A stretch of DNA of 64,000 nucleotides from Rhabdothermincola salaria. Its GTDB lineage: Bacteria; Actinomycetota; Acidimicrobiia; Acidimicrobiales; Acidimicrobilacustridaceae. The number at the start of each line of letters is the position of its first letter. Positions within the stretch are counted from its first letter, which is position 1. Positions 29,398-40,653 of the stretch are shown in pieces. The stretch lies in contig NZ_JAJQXW010000005.1 of the NCBI RefSeq assembly GCF_021246445.1, forward strand, positions 1-64,000, read 5' to 3'. Made by a program: the position numbers and the translations under genes. The notes under the pieces are model-generated. The model saw only the letters and a program-made list of their open reading frames with translations. It was not told the DNA's origin and ran no database searches.

Positions 29398-29991
29398 GTG
29401 CCTCTCACCCTCGCCGCGCTCGCCGACGACGCGGCCGGTTGCACCCGCTGCCCCCTCGCCGAGACCCGCACCAACGTCGTCTTCGGCACCGGCGACCCCG
29501 TCACCGACCTCATGTTCATCGGAGAGGGGCCCGGCGCCCAGGAGGACGAGCAGGGCCTCCCGTTCGTCGGCCGCTCCGGCCAGCTCCTCGACCGTCTCGT
29601 GCTCGAGGAGCTCGGCCTGACCCGCGACCGCGTCTACATCGCCAACGTCGTCAAGTGCCGCCCCCCGAACAACCGCGATCCCGTGCCCGACGAGATCGCC
29701 GCCTGCCGGCCCTACCTCGAGTCCCAGCTCGAGCTCATCGCCCCGAAGGTCGTGGTCACCCTGGGCAAGTTCGCCGGCCAACTGCTCCTGGCCTCCAAGG
29801 AGGGGATCACCCGCCTCCGGGGCCGCAGCTACCCCTACGGAGGTGCCGTGCTGGTCCCCACCGTCCATCCCGCCTACGTGCTGCGGGGCGGGGCCGAGCC
29901 CATGGCCCAGATGCGCGCCGACCTGGTCCGGGCCCGGCTGGCCCTGCGCGACGCCGGCTCCCCGTTGGCCGAGGCGGTGCCGGCCTCGTGA
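29398..29991 (+). CDS. Uracil-DNA glycosylase, family 4 (iron-sulfur)
   Basis: 197 residues. N-terminal Cys pair in GCTRCPL, the active motif [24 protein letters not shown] and AACRPYL give the four cysteines of the 4Fe-4S cluster, with the second motif VHPAYVLRG. It removes uracil from DNA and is common in GC-rich bacteria. GTG 29398 is 6 bases after TAACCT. The stop overlaps tsaE. Confidence 0.94.
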   Translation: MPLTLAALADDAAGCTRCPLAETRTNVVFGTGDPVTDLMFIGEGPGAQEDEQGLPFVGRSGQLLDRLVLEELGLTRDRVYIANVVKCRPPNNRDPVPDEIAACRPYLESQLELIAPKVVVTLGKFAGQLLLASKEGITRLRGRSYPYGGAVLVPTVHPAYVLRGGAEPMAQMRADLVRARLALRDAGSPLAEAVPAS

Positions 29992-30524
29992 TCTGGGCTC
30001 GTACGACCGGCGTCGAGGACACCCGCGAGTTGGCCGCCGCCCTGGCCGAGCTGGCCCGACCGGGCGACCTGCTCCTGCTGGCGGGCGACCTCGGGGCGGG
30101 CAAGACGGCCTTCACCCAGGGCTTCGGCGCCGCGCTCGGGGTGGACGAGCGCATCACCAGTCCCACCTTCACCCTCGTCAACAGCTACGAGGGGCGCCTC
30201 GAGCTGAACCACCTCGATGCCTACCGGCTCGACTCGGTCAACGAGGTGATCGATCTCGGCGTGCCCGAGATGCTCGACGACGGCGGGGTCACCGTCATCG
30301 AGTGGGGCGACGTGGTGGCCCCCGCCCTCCCGGCCGACTACCTCGAGGTCCGCTTCACCTTCACCGACGGCTCCGACGACGAGCGCCTCCTGGAGCTGGC
30401 GCCCGTGGGGGCCAGGTGGATGGCCCGCACCCGGGCCGTCGCCGCTGCCCTCGCCCCCTGGATCCACGAGGCCGATGCACCCGCTCCCGTGACCGACACC
30501 CCGAGCCCCGAGGACCCCGCCTGA
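29988..30524 (+). CDS. tsaE: tRNA t6A biosynthesis ATPase TsaE
   Basis: 178 residues. The Walker A GDLGAGKT is at 33-40, SPTFTLVNSY at about 62-71, and LDAYRL and the VIEWGD motif follow. TsaE works with TsaB and TsaD to place threonylcarbamoyl on A37 of ANN-decoding tRNAs. GTG overlaps the UDG stop and the end overlaps tsaB, starting a tight four-gene operon. Confidence 0.95.
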   Translation: MIWARTTGVEDTRELAAALAELARPGDLLLLAGDLGAGKTAFTQGFGAALGVDERITSPTFTLVNSYEGRLELNHLDAYRLDSVNEVIDLGVPEMLDDGGVTVIEWGDVVAPALPADYLEVRFTFTDGSDDERLLELAPVGARWMARTRAVAAALAPWIHEADAPAPVTDTPSPEDPA

Positions 30525-31219
30525 TGTTGATCGCCGGCATCGACACCGCCACCATCCAGGTGAGCGTGGCCATCGGCGGCCACGAGGGGGTGCTCGCCTC
30601 CACCCAGTCGTGCCGCGCCCGCCAGCACGCCGAGGTCCTCACCCCGGCCATCGACTTCACCTGTCGCCAGGCCCGCATCGAGCTGTCCGAGATCAGCGTC
30701 GTGGCCGTCGACCTCGGCCCGGGGCTGTTCACCGGCCTGCGGGTCGGCGTGGCCGCGGCCAAGGCCATGGCCCACGCCCTGAAGGTGCCCATGATCGGGG
30801 TGCCCAGCCTCGACCTGCTGGCCTTCCCCGTGCGCTTCACCCCCCGCCTCATCGTCGCCGCCATCGACGCCCGTCGGGGCGAGCTCTTCTACGCCTTCTA
30901 CCGTCAGGTGCCCGGCGGCATCCAGCGCCTCTCACCCCACCAGGTGGGCTCGCCCGACGACCTCGCCTCGGAGCTCCTCGCCGCGGGGGAGGACTGCCTG
31001 CTGGTCGGCGACGGCGCCATCCGCTACCGAGAGGTCTTCGACGGCCTGAAGCGCATCGAGATCGTCGAGGAAGGCCTGGCCTACCCGTCGGCGTCGTCGC
31101 TGGTGATGCTGGCCCACGCCCGGGCCCTGCGGGAGGAGTGGGTGAAGCCCTGGGACCTGCAACCGCTCTACCTCCGCAAACCCGACGCCGAGATCAACTG
31201 GACCACCCGACCCTCGTGA
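30524..31219 (+). CDS. tsaB: tRNA t6A protein TsaB
   Basis: 231 residues. The ASKHA fold is seen in MLIAGIDTAT at the start and VDLGPGLFTGLRVGVAAAKA (about residues 63-82). TsaB lacks the metal site of TsaD, with which it heterodimerises. ATG 30524 overlaps the tsaE stop. The end overlaps rimI by four bases. Confidence 0.94.
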   Translation: MLIAGIDTATIQVSVAIGGHEGVLASTQSCRARQHAEVLTPAIDFTCRQARIELSEISVVAVDLGPGLFTGLRVGVAAAKAMAHALKVPMIGVPSLDLLAFPVRFTPRLIVAAIDARRGELFYAFYRQVPGGIQRLSPHQVGSPDDLASELLAAGEDCLLVGDGAIRYREVFDGLKRIEIVEEGLAYPSASSLVMLAHARALREEWVKPWDLQPLYLRKPDAEINWTTRPS

Positions 31220-31851
31220 CCTCGTCCTCGTCCCCTCCGCCGCCCTCGGAGCCCCGCCCGCCCCGATCGGCGCCGCTCGTCGACCTGGTGGTCGAGCCCA
31301 TGCGGCGGCGCCACCTCCGAGGGGTGATGCGCATCGACGCGGCGACGTCCTCGACCCCGTGGTCGCTGGGGCTCTTCGTGGCCGAGCTGGGTCGCGGCGA
31401 CGAGCGCGTCTACCTGGTGGCCCGCGCTGCCGGTCGGGTGGTCGGCTACGCCGGCGCCCTGCTGGTGGCCGGCGAGGCCCACATCACCACCATCGCCGTC
31501 GACCCCGACCACCAGGGCGGGGCCGTGGGCCGCCGCCTGCTGGCGGTGCTCATCCGCCGGGTGCTCGAGCTCGGCACCGTGGCCGTCACGCTCGAGGTGC
31601 GCACCTCCAACGAGGCGGCCAAGGCGTTGTACCGCCGGTTCGGGTTCGTGCCCGCCGGCGTGCGCAAGGGCTACTACTCCAAGCCCACCGAGGACGCGCT
31701 CGTCCTGTGGGCCCACGACGTCGACACCCCCGAGTACGCGGCGCGCCTCGCCGCCATCGAAGCGGCCCTGCCGACCCCGCTCGTCACCGTCGGGCTCCCC
31801 GGCCCCTCGTCGCCCGCCGCCGTCCCCACCCCGGAAGGACCCCCCTCGTGA
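31216..31851 (+). CDS. rimI: RimI-like N-acetyltransferase
   Basis: 211 residues. The GNAT core is at about 25-165: ITTIAVDPDHQGGAVGRRL is the acetyl-CoA loop, and SNEAAKALYRRFGF is the typical motif B. Both ends carry extra Pro/Ser-rich tails. RimI acetylates S18 in E. coli; the actinobacterial enzymes are broader in target. tsaB-rimI-tsaD is a common order. It overlaps both neighbours. Confidence 0.9.
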   Translation: MTSSSSPPPPSEPRPPRSAPLVDLVVEPMRRRHLRGVMRIDAATSSTPWSLGLFVAELGRGDERVYLVARAAGRVVGYAGALLVAGEAHITTIAVDPDHQGGAVGRRLLAVLIRRVLELGTVAVTLEVRTSNEAAKALYRRFGFVPAGVRKGYYSKPTEDALVLWAHDVDTPEYAARLAAIEAALPTPLVTVGLPGPSSPAAVPTPEGPPS

Positions 31852-32855
31852 CCGGTCAACGCATCCTCGGCATCGAGACCAGCTGCGACGAGACCGCCGC
31901 GGCCGTCGTCGTCGACGGCCGAGACGTGCTCTCGTCGGTGGTGTCGAGCCAGGTCGACCTGCACGCCCGCTTCGGCGGGGTCGTGCCCGAGATCGCCAGC
32001 CGGGCCCACGTGGAGCTGCTCACGCCCGTCGTGGCCCGGGCGCTGGTGGAGGCCGGCATCGACGACGACCACGTCGACGCGGTGGCCGCCACCGTCGGGC
32101 CGGGGCTCATCGGGGCGCTGCTGGTGGGCGTGAGCGCGGCCAAGACCCTGGCCCTGGTCTGGGGGGTGCCCTTCGTGGCCGTGAACCACCTGGAGGCCCA
32201 CCTCTACGCCGCCCTGCTCGAGGAGCCGGACCTGGATCTGCCGGTGGTGGTGCTGCTCGTCTCGGGCGGCCACACCCTGGTGGTGCTGATGGAGGGCCGC
32301 GGCCGCTACCGCATCCTCGGCTCGACCATCGACGACGCCGCCGGCGAGGCCTTCGACAAGGTCGCCCGCTACCTGGGCCTCGGGTACCCCGGCGGTCCCG
32401 CCATCGACCGCATCGCCATGGAGGGTGACCCGCAGGCCATCGCCTTCCCCCGGGCCATCCTCGACGAGGGCTACGACTTCTCGTTCTCGGGCCTCAAGAC
32501 GGCCGTGGTGAACCACGTCCGCAAGCACCCGGACGTCGACACCGCCGACGTGGCCGCCTCGTTCCAGGAGGCGGTGGTCGACGTGCTGGTCACCAAGGCC
32601 CGTCGGGCCGCCCGGGACCACGGGGCCAAGGGGCTGTGCCTGGCGGGTGGGGTGGCGGCCAACTCCCAGCTGCGCGAGCGCATCCTCGACGCCTGCATGG
32701 CCGACGGCCTGCAGGCCTTCCTGCCCAGCCGGTCGATGTGCACCGACAACGCCGCCATGGTGGCCGCCGCCGGCTGGTACCGGCTCCGCTCCGACGGGCC
32801 CAGCCCGCTCGACACGGGCGCCTCACCGAACCTGCGGCTCACCTCCACGGTCTGA
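31848..32855 (+). CDS. tsaD: tRNA threonylcarbamoyladenosine synthase catalytic subunit TsaD
   Basis: 335 residues. It begins ILGIETSCDETAAAVV; the metal site is NHLEAH with His114 and His118. LLVSGGHTLVVL and LAGGVAANSQLR complete the ASKHA kinase-like fold. It transfers threonylcarbamoyl from TC-AMP (made by TsaC, not in this window) to tRNA A37. GTG overlaps rimI by four bases. Confidence 0.97.
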   Translation: MTGQRILGIETSCDETAAAVVVDGRDVLSSVVSSQVDLHARFGGVVPEIASRAHVELLTPVVARALVEAGIDDDHVDAVAATVGPGLIGALLVGVSAAKTLALVWGVPFVAVNHLEAHLYAALLEEPDLDLPVVVLLVSGGHTLVVLMEGRGRYRILGSTIDDAAGEAFDKVARYLGLGYPGGPAIDRIAMEGDPQAIAFPRAILDEGYDFSFSGLKTAVVNHVRKHPDVDTADVAASFQEAVVDVLVTKARRAARDHGAKGLCLAGGVAANSQLRERILDACMADGLQAFLPSRSMCTDNAAMVAAAGWYRLRSDGPSPLDTGASPNLRLTSTV

Positions 32856-32867
32856 CGGCGAGTGGGG

Positions 32868-32896
32868 TTGCCCCCTGCTCGCACCGCGCCTATCGT
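32868..32896 (+). promoter_or_regulatory. groES-groEL promoter
   Basis: TTGCCC (32868-32873), a 17-base spacer and TATCGT (32891-32896) make a housekeeping-type promoter. It lies immediately against the first CIRCE operator, whose first base is the last base of the -10. Binding of HrcA there would block polymerase. Confidence 0.75.
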
Positions 32897-32922
32897 TAGC
32901 ACTCGGTCAGCGAGAGTGCTAA
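32896..32922 (+). promoter_or_regulatory. CIRCE operator 1 (HrcA site), perfect
   Basis: TTAGCACTC, nine spacer bases, GAGTGCTAA: an exact match to the CIRCE consensus on both arms. It is bound by the HrcA repressor, which is released under heat shock. hrcA itself is not in the window. Confidence 0.97.
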
Positions 32923-32946
32923 GCGCTCTCGGCCCGAGAGTGCTAG
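32920..32946 (+). promoter_or_regulatory. CIRCE operator 2, degenerate and overlapping
   Basis: TAAGCGCTC, nine bases, GAGTGCTAG matches the CIRCE consensus at 15 of 18 arm positions. It starts 24 bases after the first site and shares its last 3 bases. A longer imperfect palindrome (32922-32944) is also present and would form a hairpin in the 5' leader. Confidence 0.7.
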
Positions 32947-32972
32947 ATACCCCGCCAACGGAGGCGCCGTAC

Positions 32973-34933
<1,961 letters not shown>

Positions 34934-34979
34934 CCCAGGCTCCGGCCTGAGCACACCCGCTCGAACCCGAAGAACCCGA

Positions 34980-35011
34980 ACGGAGGGGCCGGCTCAGCCC
35001 GGCCCCTCCGT
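34980..35011 (+). terminator. Terminator after groEL
   Basis: ACGGAGGGGCCGG (34980-34992), a six-base loop and CCGGCCCCTCCGT (34999-35011) form a perfect 13 bp stem 46 bases after groEL. No U tract follows, as at other strong hairpins in this genome. Confidence 0.65.
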
Positions 35012-35085
35012 CGCGTCCGGGCCCGGGTTCGCTCGCCGACACGATGCGGGGTCCGGGACGGGGCCGGGCTCGGTAACCTCCGATC

Positions 35086-35247
35086 ATGGAGATCCCGCCC
35101 CCTGACCCCGAGAAGCTGCTGGCCGCCTGGATGGAGTGGGAGCGCGGTGAGGTGAACCCCGGTCGGGCCATGGCCAACCTCAAGACCGCGGGGATGCCCG
35201 ATCTGTTGCGCCAGCTCGTCGAGGCCTTGGCCGAGACGTCCGACTGA
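35086..35247 (+). CDS. Small protein of unknown function, 53 residues
   Basis: Not recognised as a named family. It begins MEIPPPDPEKLLAAWMEWER, is predicted helical and acidic, and has an amphipathic end PDLLRQLVEALAE. Support as a gene: TAACCT ends 6 bases before the ATG, the same spacing as at many genes here; codon third positions are GC-rich; and it lies just 20 bases before the Nudix gene. I recall similar short proteins in other actinobacteria but cannot verify. Confidence 0.7.
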   Translation: MEIPPPDPEKLLAAWMEWERGEVNPGRAMANLKTAGMPDLLRQLVEALAETSD

Positions 35248-35267
35248 CCGGCGGCGCGGTCTCGGCC

Positions 35268-36002
35268 ATGCCCGCGCGGGGCGGACGCCAGGTCATCCCC
35301 CGGCCGAACTCGGTTCGGCCCGGTCGGCCCGCGCCCTGGGCCGGGCTCCCCGCCGGACGGTTGCAGCCCAGCCTCGACGACGTGGTGGCGGCCATGGCCT
35401 CCGCCCCCCCGCCTCGACCCTCCGATCGCGAGGGCCCGGGGGTCCGCGCCTCGGCCGTGCTGGCCGCCCTGTACGAGTTCGACGGCGAGGCGGTGGTGGT
35501 GCTCACCCGCCGGGCGCAGCACATGCGCAGCCACCGGGGCGAGGTGGCCTTCCCCGGAGGACGCCAGGAGCCGGGCGAGGACCTGTGGGACACAGCGCTC
35601 CGCGAAGCCAACGAGGAGGTCGACCTCGATCCGGCCGACGTCGAGCTGCTCGGCGAGCTCGACCACCTCCGCACCGTCACGAGCCACTCGTTCATCGCCC
35701 CCTACGTGGCCCGCCTGGCGGGTCGCCCCCAGCTGACCCCGTCCCCGGACGAGGTCGAGCACGTCCTGCACGTCCCCCTCGCCGTGCTGCTGGCGCCGGA
35801 CGTGTTCCGCGAGGAGCGCTGGGGCATCCCGCCGATGGACCGGCCCATCTACTTCTTCGAGGTGGTGGGCGACACCATCTGGGGGGCCACCGGAGCCATG
35901 TTGCGCAACCTGCTGGGCGTGGTCACGGGCACCTACGACCCCGACGACCATCCGCCCCCATGGGGCGCCCTGCCCGGCGAAGACCGCCACGACCACGCCT
36001 GA
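35268..36002 (+). CDS. Nudix hydrolase, CoA pyrophosphatase (NudL)-like
   Basis: 244 residues. The Nudix box is GGRQEPGEDLWDTALREANE then EV (about residues 96-117). It is preceded by VVVLTRRAQHMRSHRGEVAF, the UPF0035 signature seen in NudL/YeaB coenzyme A pyrophosphatases. The first 55 residues are Pro-rich and variable, so a later start is possible. It hydrolyses CoA to 4'-phosphopantetheine and 3',5'-ADP if assigned correctly. Confidence 0.85.
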   Translation: MPARGGRQVIPRPNSVRPGRPAPWAGLPAGRLQPSLDDVVAAMASAPPPRPSDREGPGVRASAVLAALYEFDGEAVVVLTRRAQHMRSHRGEVAFPGGRQEPGEDLWDTALREANEEVDLDPADVELLGELDHLRTVTSHSFIAPYVARLAGRPQLTPSPDEVEHVLHVPLAVLLAPDVFREERWGIPPMDRPIYFFEVVGDTIWGATGAMLRNLLGVVTGTYDPDDHPPPWGALPGEDRHDHA

Positions 36003-36048
36003 GCGCGAGCCCCGAGCGTGACCGGCGGGTGGGGGCTACCGTGCGGCC

Positions 36049-36438
36049 ATGGCCCGGTTGACCTTCGAAGCCGACACCCACGGAGAGCTCGTCGCCCAGG
36101 TGCGGGCGTGGCTGGCCTCGGTCGAGAACACCGACGGCCCCATCTCGGTGGCCGACGCCATCTCCCAGGGGGCCGGGCTGACCAAGGACGCCCTGCGCAT
36201 CATCGCCGCCGCGGCGCCTGCGCCGGTGGCCCAGAGCGATGTCGTGAAGTCGCTCACGGGCATGGGCTACAAGGTCACCGACTCCACCTCGAAGGCCCTC
36301 GTCGACGGCCTCCAGAGCGTGGAAGCCCTGACGGGCGGCAGCGTCATCGAGCAGGTCTCCGACCGGGGCCGGGCCACCCTGTGGAGCATGAACCAGAAGG
36401 TGGCCAAGCAGGTCCTGCGGACCCTCGCCGGGAGCTGA
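36049..36438 (+). CDS. Hypothetical protein, 129 residues
   Basis: Not recognised. It is a soluble protein beginning MARLTFEADTHGELVAQVRA. The middle (DVVKSLTGMGYKVTDSTSKA) and end (GRATLWSMNQKVAKQVLRTL) look like helix-turn-helix or winged-helix segments, which is only a guess. TACCGT lies 6 bases before the ATG, suggesting its own leaderless promoter. Confidence 0.75.
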   Translation: MARLTFEADTHGELVAQVRAWLASVENTDGPISVADAISQGAGLTKDALRIIAAAAPAPVAQSDVVKSLTGMGYKVTDSTSKALVDGLQSVEALTGGSVIEQVSDRGRATLWSMNQKVAKQVLRTLAGS

Positions 36439-36585
36439 TCGGCGGCGGCGGGACGGGCCCCGCAGCGGGCTCGGGCCTCGTCGGCGGACGGGGTAGACTC
36501 CCACCCTTCCAGCGGAGTGGGGCCCCTCACGGGCTCGGCCTCTGCTGTTCTCTCGCAGCGACACACCCAGTGAAGGGACTCTGAC

Positions 36586-37749
36586 ATGGCCGAGGTCGAG
36601 ATCGGGATGGGCAAGTCGGGGCGTCGCGCCTACGGCTTCGACGACATCGCCATCGTTCCCAGTCGCCGCACCCGCGATCCCGAGGACGTCGACATCTCCT
36701 GGGAGATCGACGCCTTCCGCTTCGAGCTCCCCCTCATGGGCTCGGCCATGGACGGGGTCATCAGCCCCGCCACCGCCATCGAGATGGGCCGCCTCGGCGG
36801 CGTCGGCGTGCTCAACCTCGAGGGCCTCTGGACCCGTTACGAGGATCCCGAGCCGCTGTTCGAGGAGATCGCCGAGCTGCCCACCGACAAGGCCACCGCC
36901 CGGATGCAGCAGATGTACAGCGAGCCCATCAAGCTCGAGCTGGTGGGTCAGCGCATCCGTGAGATCAAGGACGCCGGCGTGGTCAGCTGCGCCTCGGTCA
37001 CCCCGCAGCGCACGGCGGCGCTGGCCTCCGAGATCGTCGACGCCGAGCTCGACCTGCTCGTCATCCAGGGCACCGTGGTCTCGGCCGAGCACGTGTCCAA
37101 GACGGTCGAGCCGCTCAACCTCAAGAAGTTCGTCCGCGAGATCGACATCCCGGTCATCGTCGGCGGGTGCGCCAGCTACCAGGCCGCCCTGCACCTCATG
37201 CGCACCGGTGCCGCCGGTGTGCTCGTCGGCGTCGGCCCCGGCCACGCCTGCACCACCCGGGGCGTGCTCGGCATCGGTGTCCCCCAGGCCACCGCCATCG
37301 CCGACGCCAAGTCGGCCCGCATGCGCCACCTCGACGAGACCGGCGTCTACTGCCAGGTCATCGCGGACGGCGGCATGGGCACGGGCGGCGACATCGCCAA
37401 GGCCATCGTCTGCGGCGCCGACGCCGTCATGATCGGCTCCCCGCTGGCCACGGCCGCCGAGGCGCCGGGCCGGGGGTACCACTGGGGCATGGCCACCTTC
37501 CACCCCACGCTGCCCCGCGGCGCTCGGGTCAAGACCACCACCCGGGGCACCCTCGAGGAGATCTTGGTGGGCCCGGCCCACGAGAACGACGGTCGCATGA
37601 ACCTGTTCGGCGCCTTGCGCACCTCCATGGCCACCTGCGGCTACGAGACGGTCAAGGAGTTCCAGAAGGCCGAGGTCATGGTCGCCCCGGCGCTCATGAC
37701 CGAGGGCAAGAACCTCCAGAAGTCCCAGGGTGTGGGGATGGGCCACTGA
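36586..37749 (+). CDS. guaB3: GuaB3 family IMP dehydrogenase-related protein
   Basis: 387 residues, shorter than classical GuaB (about 490) and without the internal CBS pair. The TIM-barrel landmarks are [29 protein letters not shown] and the active loop [19 protein letters not shown] with its cysteine. It converts IMP to XMP with NAD if it acts like characterised GuaB3 proteins. Directly upstream of guaA, which uses XMP, it may supply this step; a canonical guaB may exist elsewhere. Confidence 0.92.
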   Translation: MAEVEIGMGKSGRRAYGFDDIAIVPSRRTRDPEDVDISWEIDAFRFELPLMGSAMDGVISPATAIEMGRLGGVGVLNLEGLWTRYEDPEPLFEEIAELPTDKATARMQQMYSEPIKLELVGQRIREIKDAGVVSCASVTPQRTAALASEIVDAELDLLVIQGTVVSAEHVSKTVEPLNLKKFVREIDIPVIVGGCASYQAALHLMRTGAAGVLVGVGPGHACTTRGVLGIGVPQATAIADAKSARMRHLDETGVYCQVIADGGMGTGGDIAKAIVCGADAVMIGSPLATAAEAPGRGYHWGMATFHPTLPRGARVKTTTRGTLEEILVGPAHENDGRMNLFGALRTSMATCGYETVKEFQKAEVMVAPALMTEGKNLQKSQGVGMGH

Positions 37750-37804
37750 GCGGCGCGGTGCCGGTTCCGCCCTCCACTCCTCCAGCCGACCTCACGGACC
37801 TCGA

Positions 37805-39355
37805 ATGACCGAACCAGTGCGGCCCGCCGACCCCGTCCTGGTGGTCGACTTCGGGGCCCAGTACGCCCAGCTCATCGCCCGCCGGGTGCGTGAGGCCCAC
37901 GTCTACTCCGAGATCGTCCCGCACTCCCTGAGCGCGGCCGAGATCGCCGAGCGGTCGCCACGGGGCATCGTGCTCTCGGGCGGCCCGGCGTCGGTGCACG
38001 TCGAGGGCGCACCCTCCATCGACCCGGGGGTCTACGAGCTCGGCGTGCCCATCCTGGGCATCTGCTACGGAGCCCAGCTCCTCGCCCGCGACCTCGGTGG
38101 CGAGGTGGCTCGCACCGGCCGGGGCGAGTACGGCCGCACCGATCTCGACGTCGTCGACCAGCAGGTGCTGTTCGGGCCGGCGCAACCGTCGCACCAGCCG
38201 GTGTGGATGAGCCACTTCGACACCATCACTGCGCCCCCTGCTGGGGCCACGGTCACGGCCTCCACCCCGGACACCCCGGCGGCCGCCTTCGAGGACGTCG
38301 ACGCCAAGGTCTACGGGGTGCAGTTCCACCCCGAGGTCGTCCACACGCCGCACGGCCAGGAGGTGCTCGAGCACTTCTTGTACGACGCCTGCGGGCTGGC
38401 CCCGGGCTGGACGATGACGTCGATCATCGAGACCCAGGTGGCCGCCATCCGAGCCCAGGTCGGCGATGGTCGCGCCATCTGCGGGTTGTCCGGCGGCGTC
38501 GACTCCGCCGTGGCCGCGGCGTTGGTGCACAAGGCCATCGGCGGCCAGCTCACCTGCGTGTTCGTCGACACCGGGCTCATGCGCCAGGGCGAGGGCGAGC
38601 AGGTGGTGGAGACGTTTCGGCGCCACCAGGGCATCGAGCTCATCCACGTGCGGGCCGGCGACCGCTTCTTCGAGAAGCTGGCCGGCGTCACCGATCCGGA
38701 GGACAAGCGCAAGGCCATCGGCGAGCTGTTCATCCGGGTCTTCGAGGACGCGGCCGGTGGGCTCTCCGACGCCAAGTACCTCGTGCAGGGCACGCTCTAC
38801 CCCGACGTCATCGAATCGGGCACCAAGGACGCAGCCAAGATCAAGAGCCACCACAACGTGGGTGGTCTGCCCGACGACATGGACTTCGAGCTCGTCGAGC
38901 CGTTGCGGGCGCTGTTCAAGGACGAGGTGCGCAAGGTCGGCACCGAGCTCGGCCTCCCCGACGAGATCGTGTGGCGCCAGCCCTTCCCGGGCCCGGGCCT
39001 GGGGGTGCGCATCATCGGCGAGGTCACCCCCGAGAAGGTGGCCATGCTGCAGCGGGCCGACGCCATCGTGCGCGAGGAGGTGAAGTCTGCCGGCCTCGAG
39101 CGCGAGATCTGGCAGGCCTTCGCCGTGCTGCCCGACATTCGATCGGTCGGCGTGATGGGCGACGAGCGCACCTACGGCCACCCGATCATCATCCGGGCGG
39201 TCACCAGCGAAGACGCCATGACGGCGGACTGGGCCCGGCTCCCCTACGAGCTGCTCGAGACCATGTCGGGCCGCATCATCAACGAGGTGGCGGGCATCAA
39301 CCGGGTGGCCTACGACGTCACCTCCAAGCCCCCCGGCACCATCGAGTGGGAGTGA
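37805..39355 (+). CDS. guaA: GMP synthase (glutamine-hydrolysing)
   Basis: 516 residues. The N-terminal class I amidotransferase has the nucleophile in GICYGAQ (Cys about 87) and FHPEV (His, Glu). The ATP pyrophosphatase has [12 protein letters not shown], and the C-terminal dimer domain ends PPGTIEWE. It aminates XMP to GMP. ATG 37805 fits the family; the frame is open further up. 55 bases after guaB3. Confidence 0.97.
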   Translation: MTEPVRPADPVLVVDFGAQYAQLIARRVREAHVYSEIVPHSLSAAEIAERSPRGIVLSGGPASVHVEGAPSIDPGVYELGVPILGICYGAQLLARDLGGEVARTGRGEYGRTDLDVVDQQVLFGPAQPSHQPVWMSHFDTITAPPAGATVTASTPDTPAAAFEDVDAKVYGVQFHPEVVHTPHGQEVLEHFLYDACGLAPGWTMTSIIETQVAAIRAQVGDGRAICGLSGGVDSAVAAALVHKAIGGQLTCVFVDTGLMRQGEGEQVVETFRRHQGIELIHVRAGDRFFEKLAGVTDPEDKRKAIGELFIRVFEDAAGGLSDAKYLVQGTLYPDVIESGTKDAAKIKSHHNVGGLPDDMDFELVEPLRALFKDEVRKVGTELGLPDEIVWRQPFPGPGLGVRIIGEVTPEKVAMLQRADAIVREEVKSAGLEREIWQAFAVLPDIRSVGVMGDERTYGHPIIIRAVTSEDAMTADWARLPYELLETMSGRIINEVAGINRVAYDVTSKPPGTIEWE

Positions 39356-39402
39356 ACGCCCCCGTCTGAGGGCGGTCCCCCGTCGCTGGTACGTTCGCTG
39401 CG

Positions 39403-40644
39403 ATGGACCTGGGGGCGAGCGAGGCGATCTCGGCGAAGTACTCGACGCGGGCGCGCCTCTTCGCTCCTCCGCTCGGGAGCGCACCGGCCGACGGGGTGCG
39501 GATCAACTTCGACCAGGGCCTGCCCGACCCGTCGCTGTTCCCGATCGACGAGCTGCGGCGCTGCCTCGACGCCACCCTCGCGGAGGACGGGGACGAGGCG
39601 CTGCGCTACTTCGGCGCCGGTGGTCCCGAGGAGATGCAGTACGGGCACCTGGGTCTGCGCGCCGAGCTGGCCCGCCGGTTGGCCGAGCGCGACGAGCGGG
39701 CGCTCGACCCCGCAGGCGTCACCTTGGTCAACGGCTCCACCGACGGGTTGGCCCTGGTGGCCAACGCCTTCCTCGGCCCCGGCGACGGCGCGGTGATCGA
39801 GGCGCTGACGTACCCGCACACGCGGCGCTTCATCGCCGCCACCGGAGCGACGGTCCGCACCGTGCCGGTCGACGACGACGGCATGGTCGTCGACGCCCTG
39901 CCCCAGGTCCTCGACGAGCTCCGGGCCGAGGGGTGCACCCCGAAGCTGGTCGCCACCATCCCGACCTTCCACGCTCCCACCGGCACGGTGCTCCCCGTCC
40001 ACCGCCGTCGGGCGCTGGTCGACATGGCCGTCGAGCACGACGTGATGGTGCTCGAGGACAACTGCTACTACCACTTCGGCTACGACACGGCCCCACCCCC
40101 GACGCTGCGGTCCTTCGACGAGCAGGGTGTCGTGATCCAGTCGGACAGCTTCTCGAAGTACGTGGCCCCCGGGCTCCGCCTGGCCTGGGTGGCCGGCCAC
40201 CCGGCGGCCGTCGAAGGGGTGGTGCGGGCCCGTCAGGATTTCTCGGTCAGCGCCCTGCTGGCCCGCGCGATCGAGCGCTTCTGCCGCAGCGGCGACTTCG
40301 ATCGCCACATCGAGCTGCTCCGCGCGCGCTATCGCCACAAGCGCGACGTCACCACCGCCGCCCTCCGGGAGCACTGCGAACCGCTCGTGGCATTCCGCGA
40401 GCCGGCGGGTGGCTTCTACTTCTGGCTGCGGGTCGCCGACGACGTCGACTGGCTGCACGCTCGTGAGCTGGCCGCCGCCGACGGCGTGGCGGTCCGCCCC
40501 GGGGATCAGTTCGTCGACGGCGACGCTGGCCCCCGCTTCGTGCGGCTCTCGCCGATCCAGGTCCCCGACGCCGAGATCGAGCCCGGCATCGCGCTGCTGG
40601 GCCGGGCGCTGCGGGCGGCTCGGCGAGACCACGCCCGGTCGTAG
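39403..40644 (+). CDS. PLP-dependent aminotransferase, class I/II (MocR/2-aminoadipate-like)
   Basis: 413 residues. The PLP lysine is in SDSFSKYVAPGLRLAW (Lys252). TLVNGSTDGLALVANAFLGP and NCYYHFGYD (Asp/Tyr cofactor contacts) are also seen. There is no DNA-binding domain, so it is the free enzyme. Substrate is unknown; the family includes 2-aminoadipate and aromatic aminotransferases. TACGTT lies 7 bases before the ATG. Confidence 0.88.
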   Translation: MDLGASEAISAKYSTRARLFAPPLGSAPADGVRINFDQGLPDPSLFPIDELRRCLDATLAEDGDEALRYFGAGGPEEMQYGHLGLRAELARRLAERDERALDPAGVTLVNGSTDGLALVANAFLGPGDGAVIEALTYPHTRRFIAATGATVRTVPVDDDGMVVDALPQVLDELRAEGCTPKLVATIPTFHAPTGTVLPVHRRRALVDMAVEHDVMVLEDNCYYHFGYDTAPPPTLRSFDEQGVVIQSDSFSKYVAPGLRLAWVAGHPAAVEGVVRARQDFSVSALLARAIERFCRSGDFDRHIELLRARYRHKRDVTTAALREHCEPLVAFREPAGGFYFWLRVADDVDWLHARELAAADGVAVRPGDQFVDGDAGPRFVRLSPIQVPDAEIEPGIALLGRALRAARRDHARS

Positions 40645-40653
40645 GCTCGGCCC

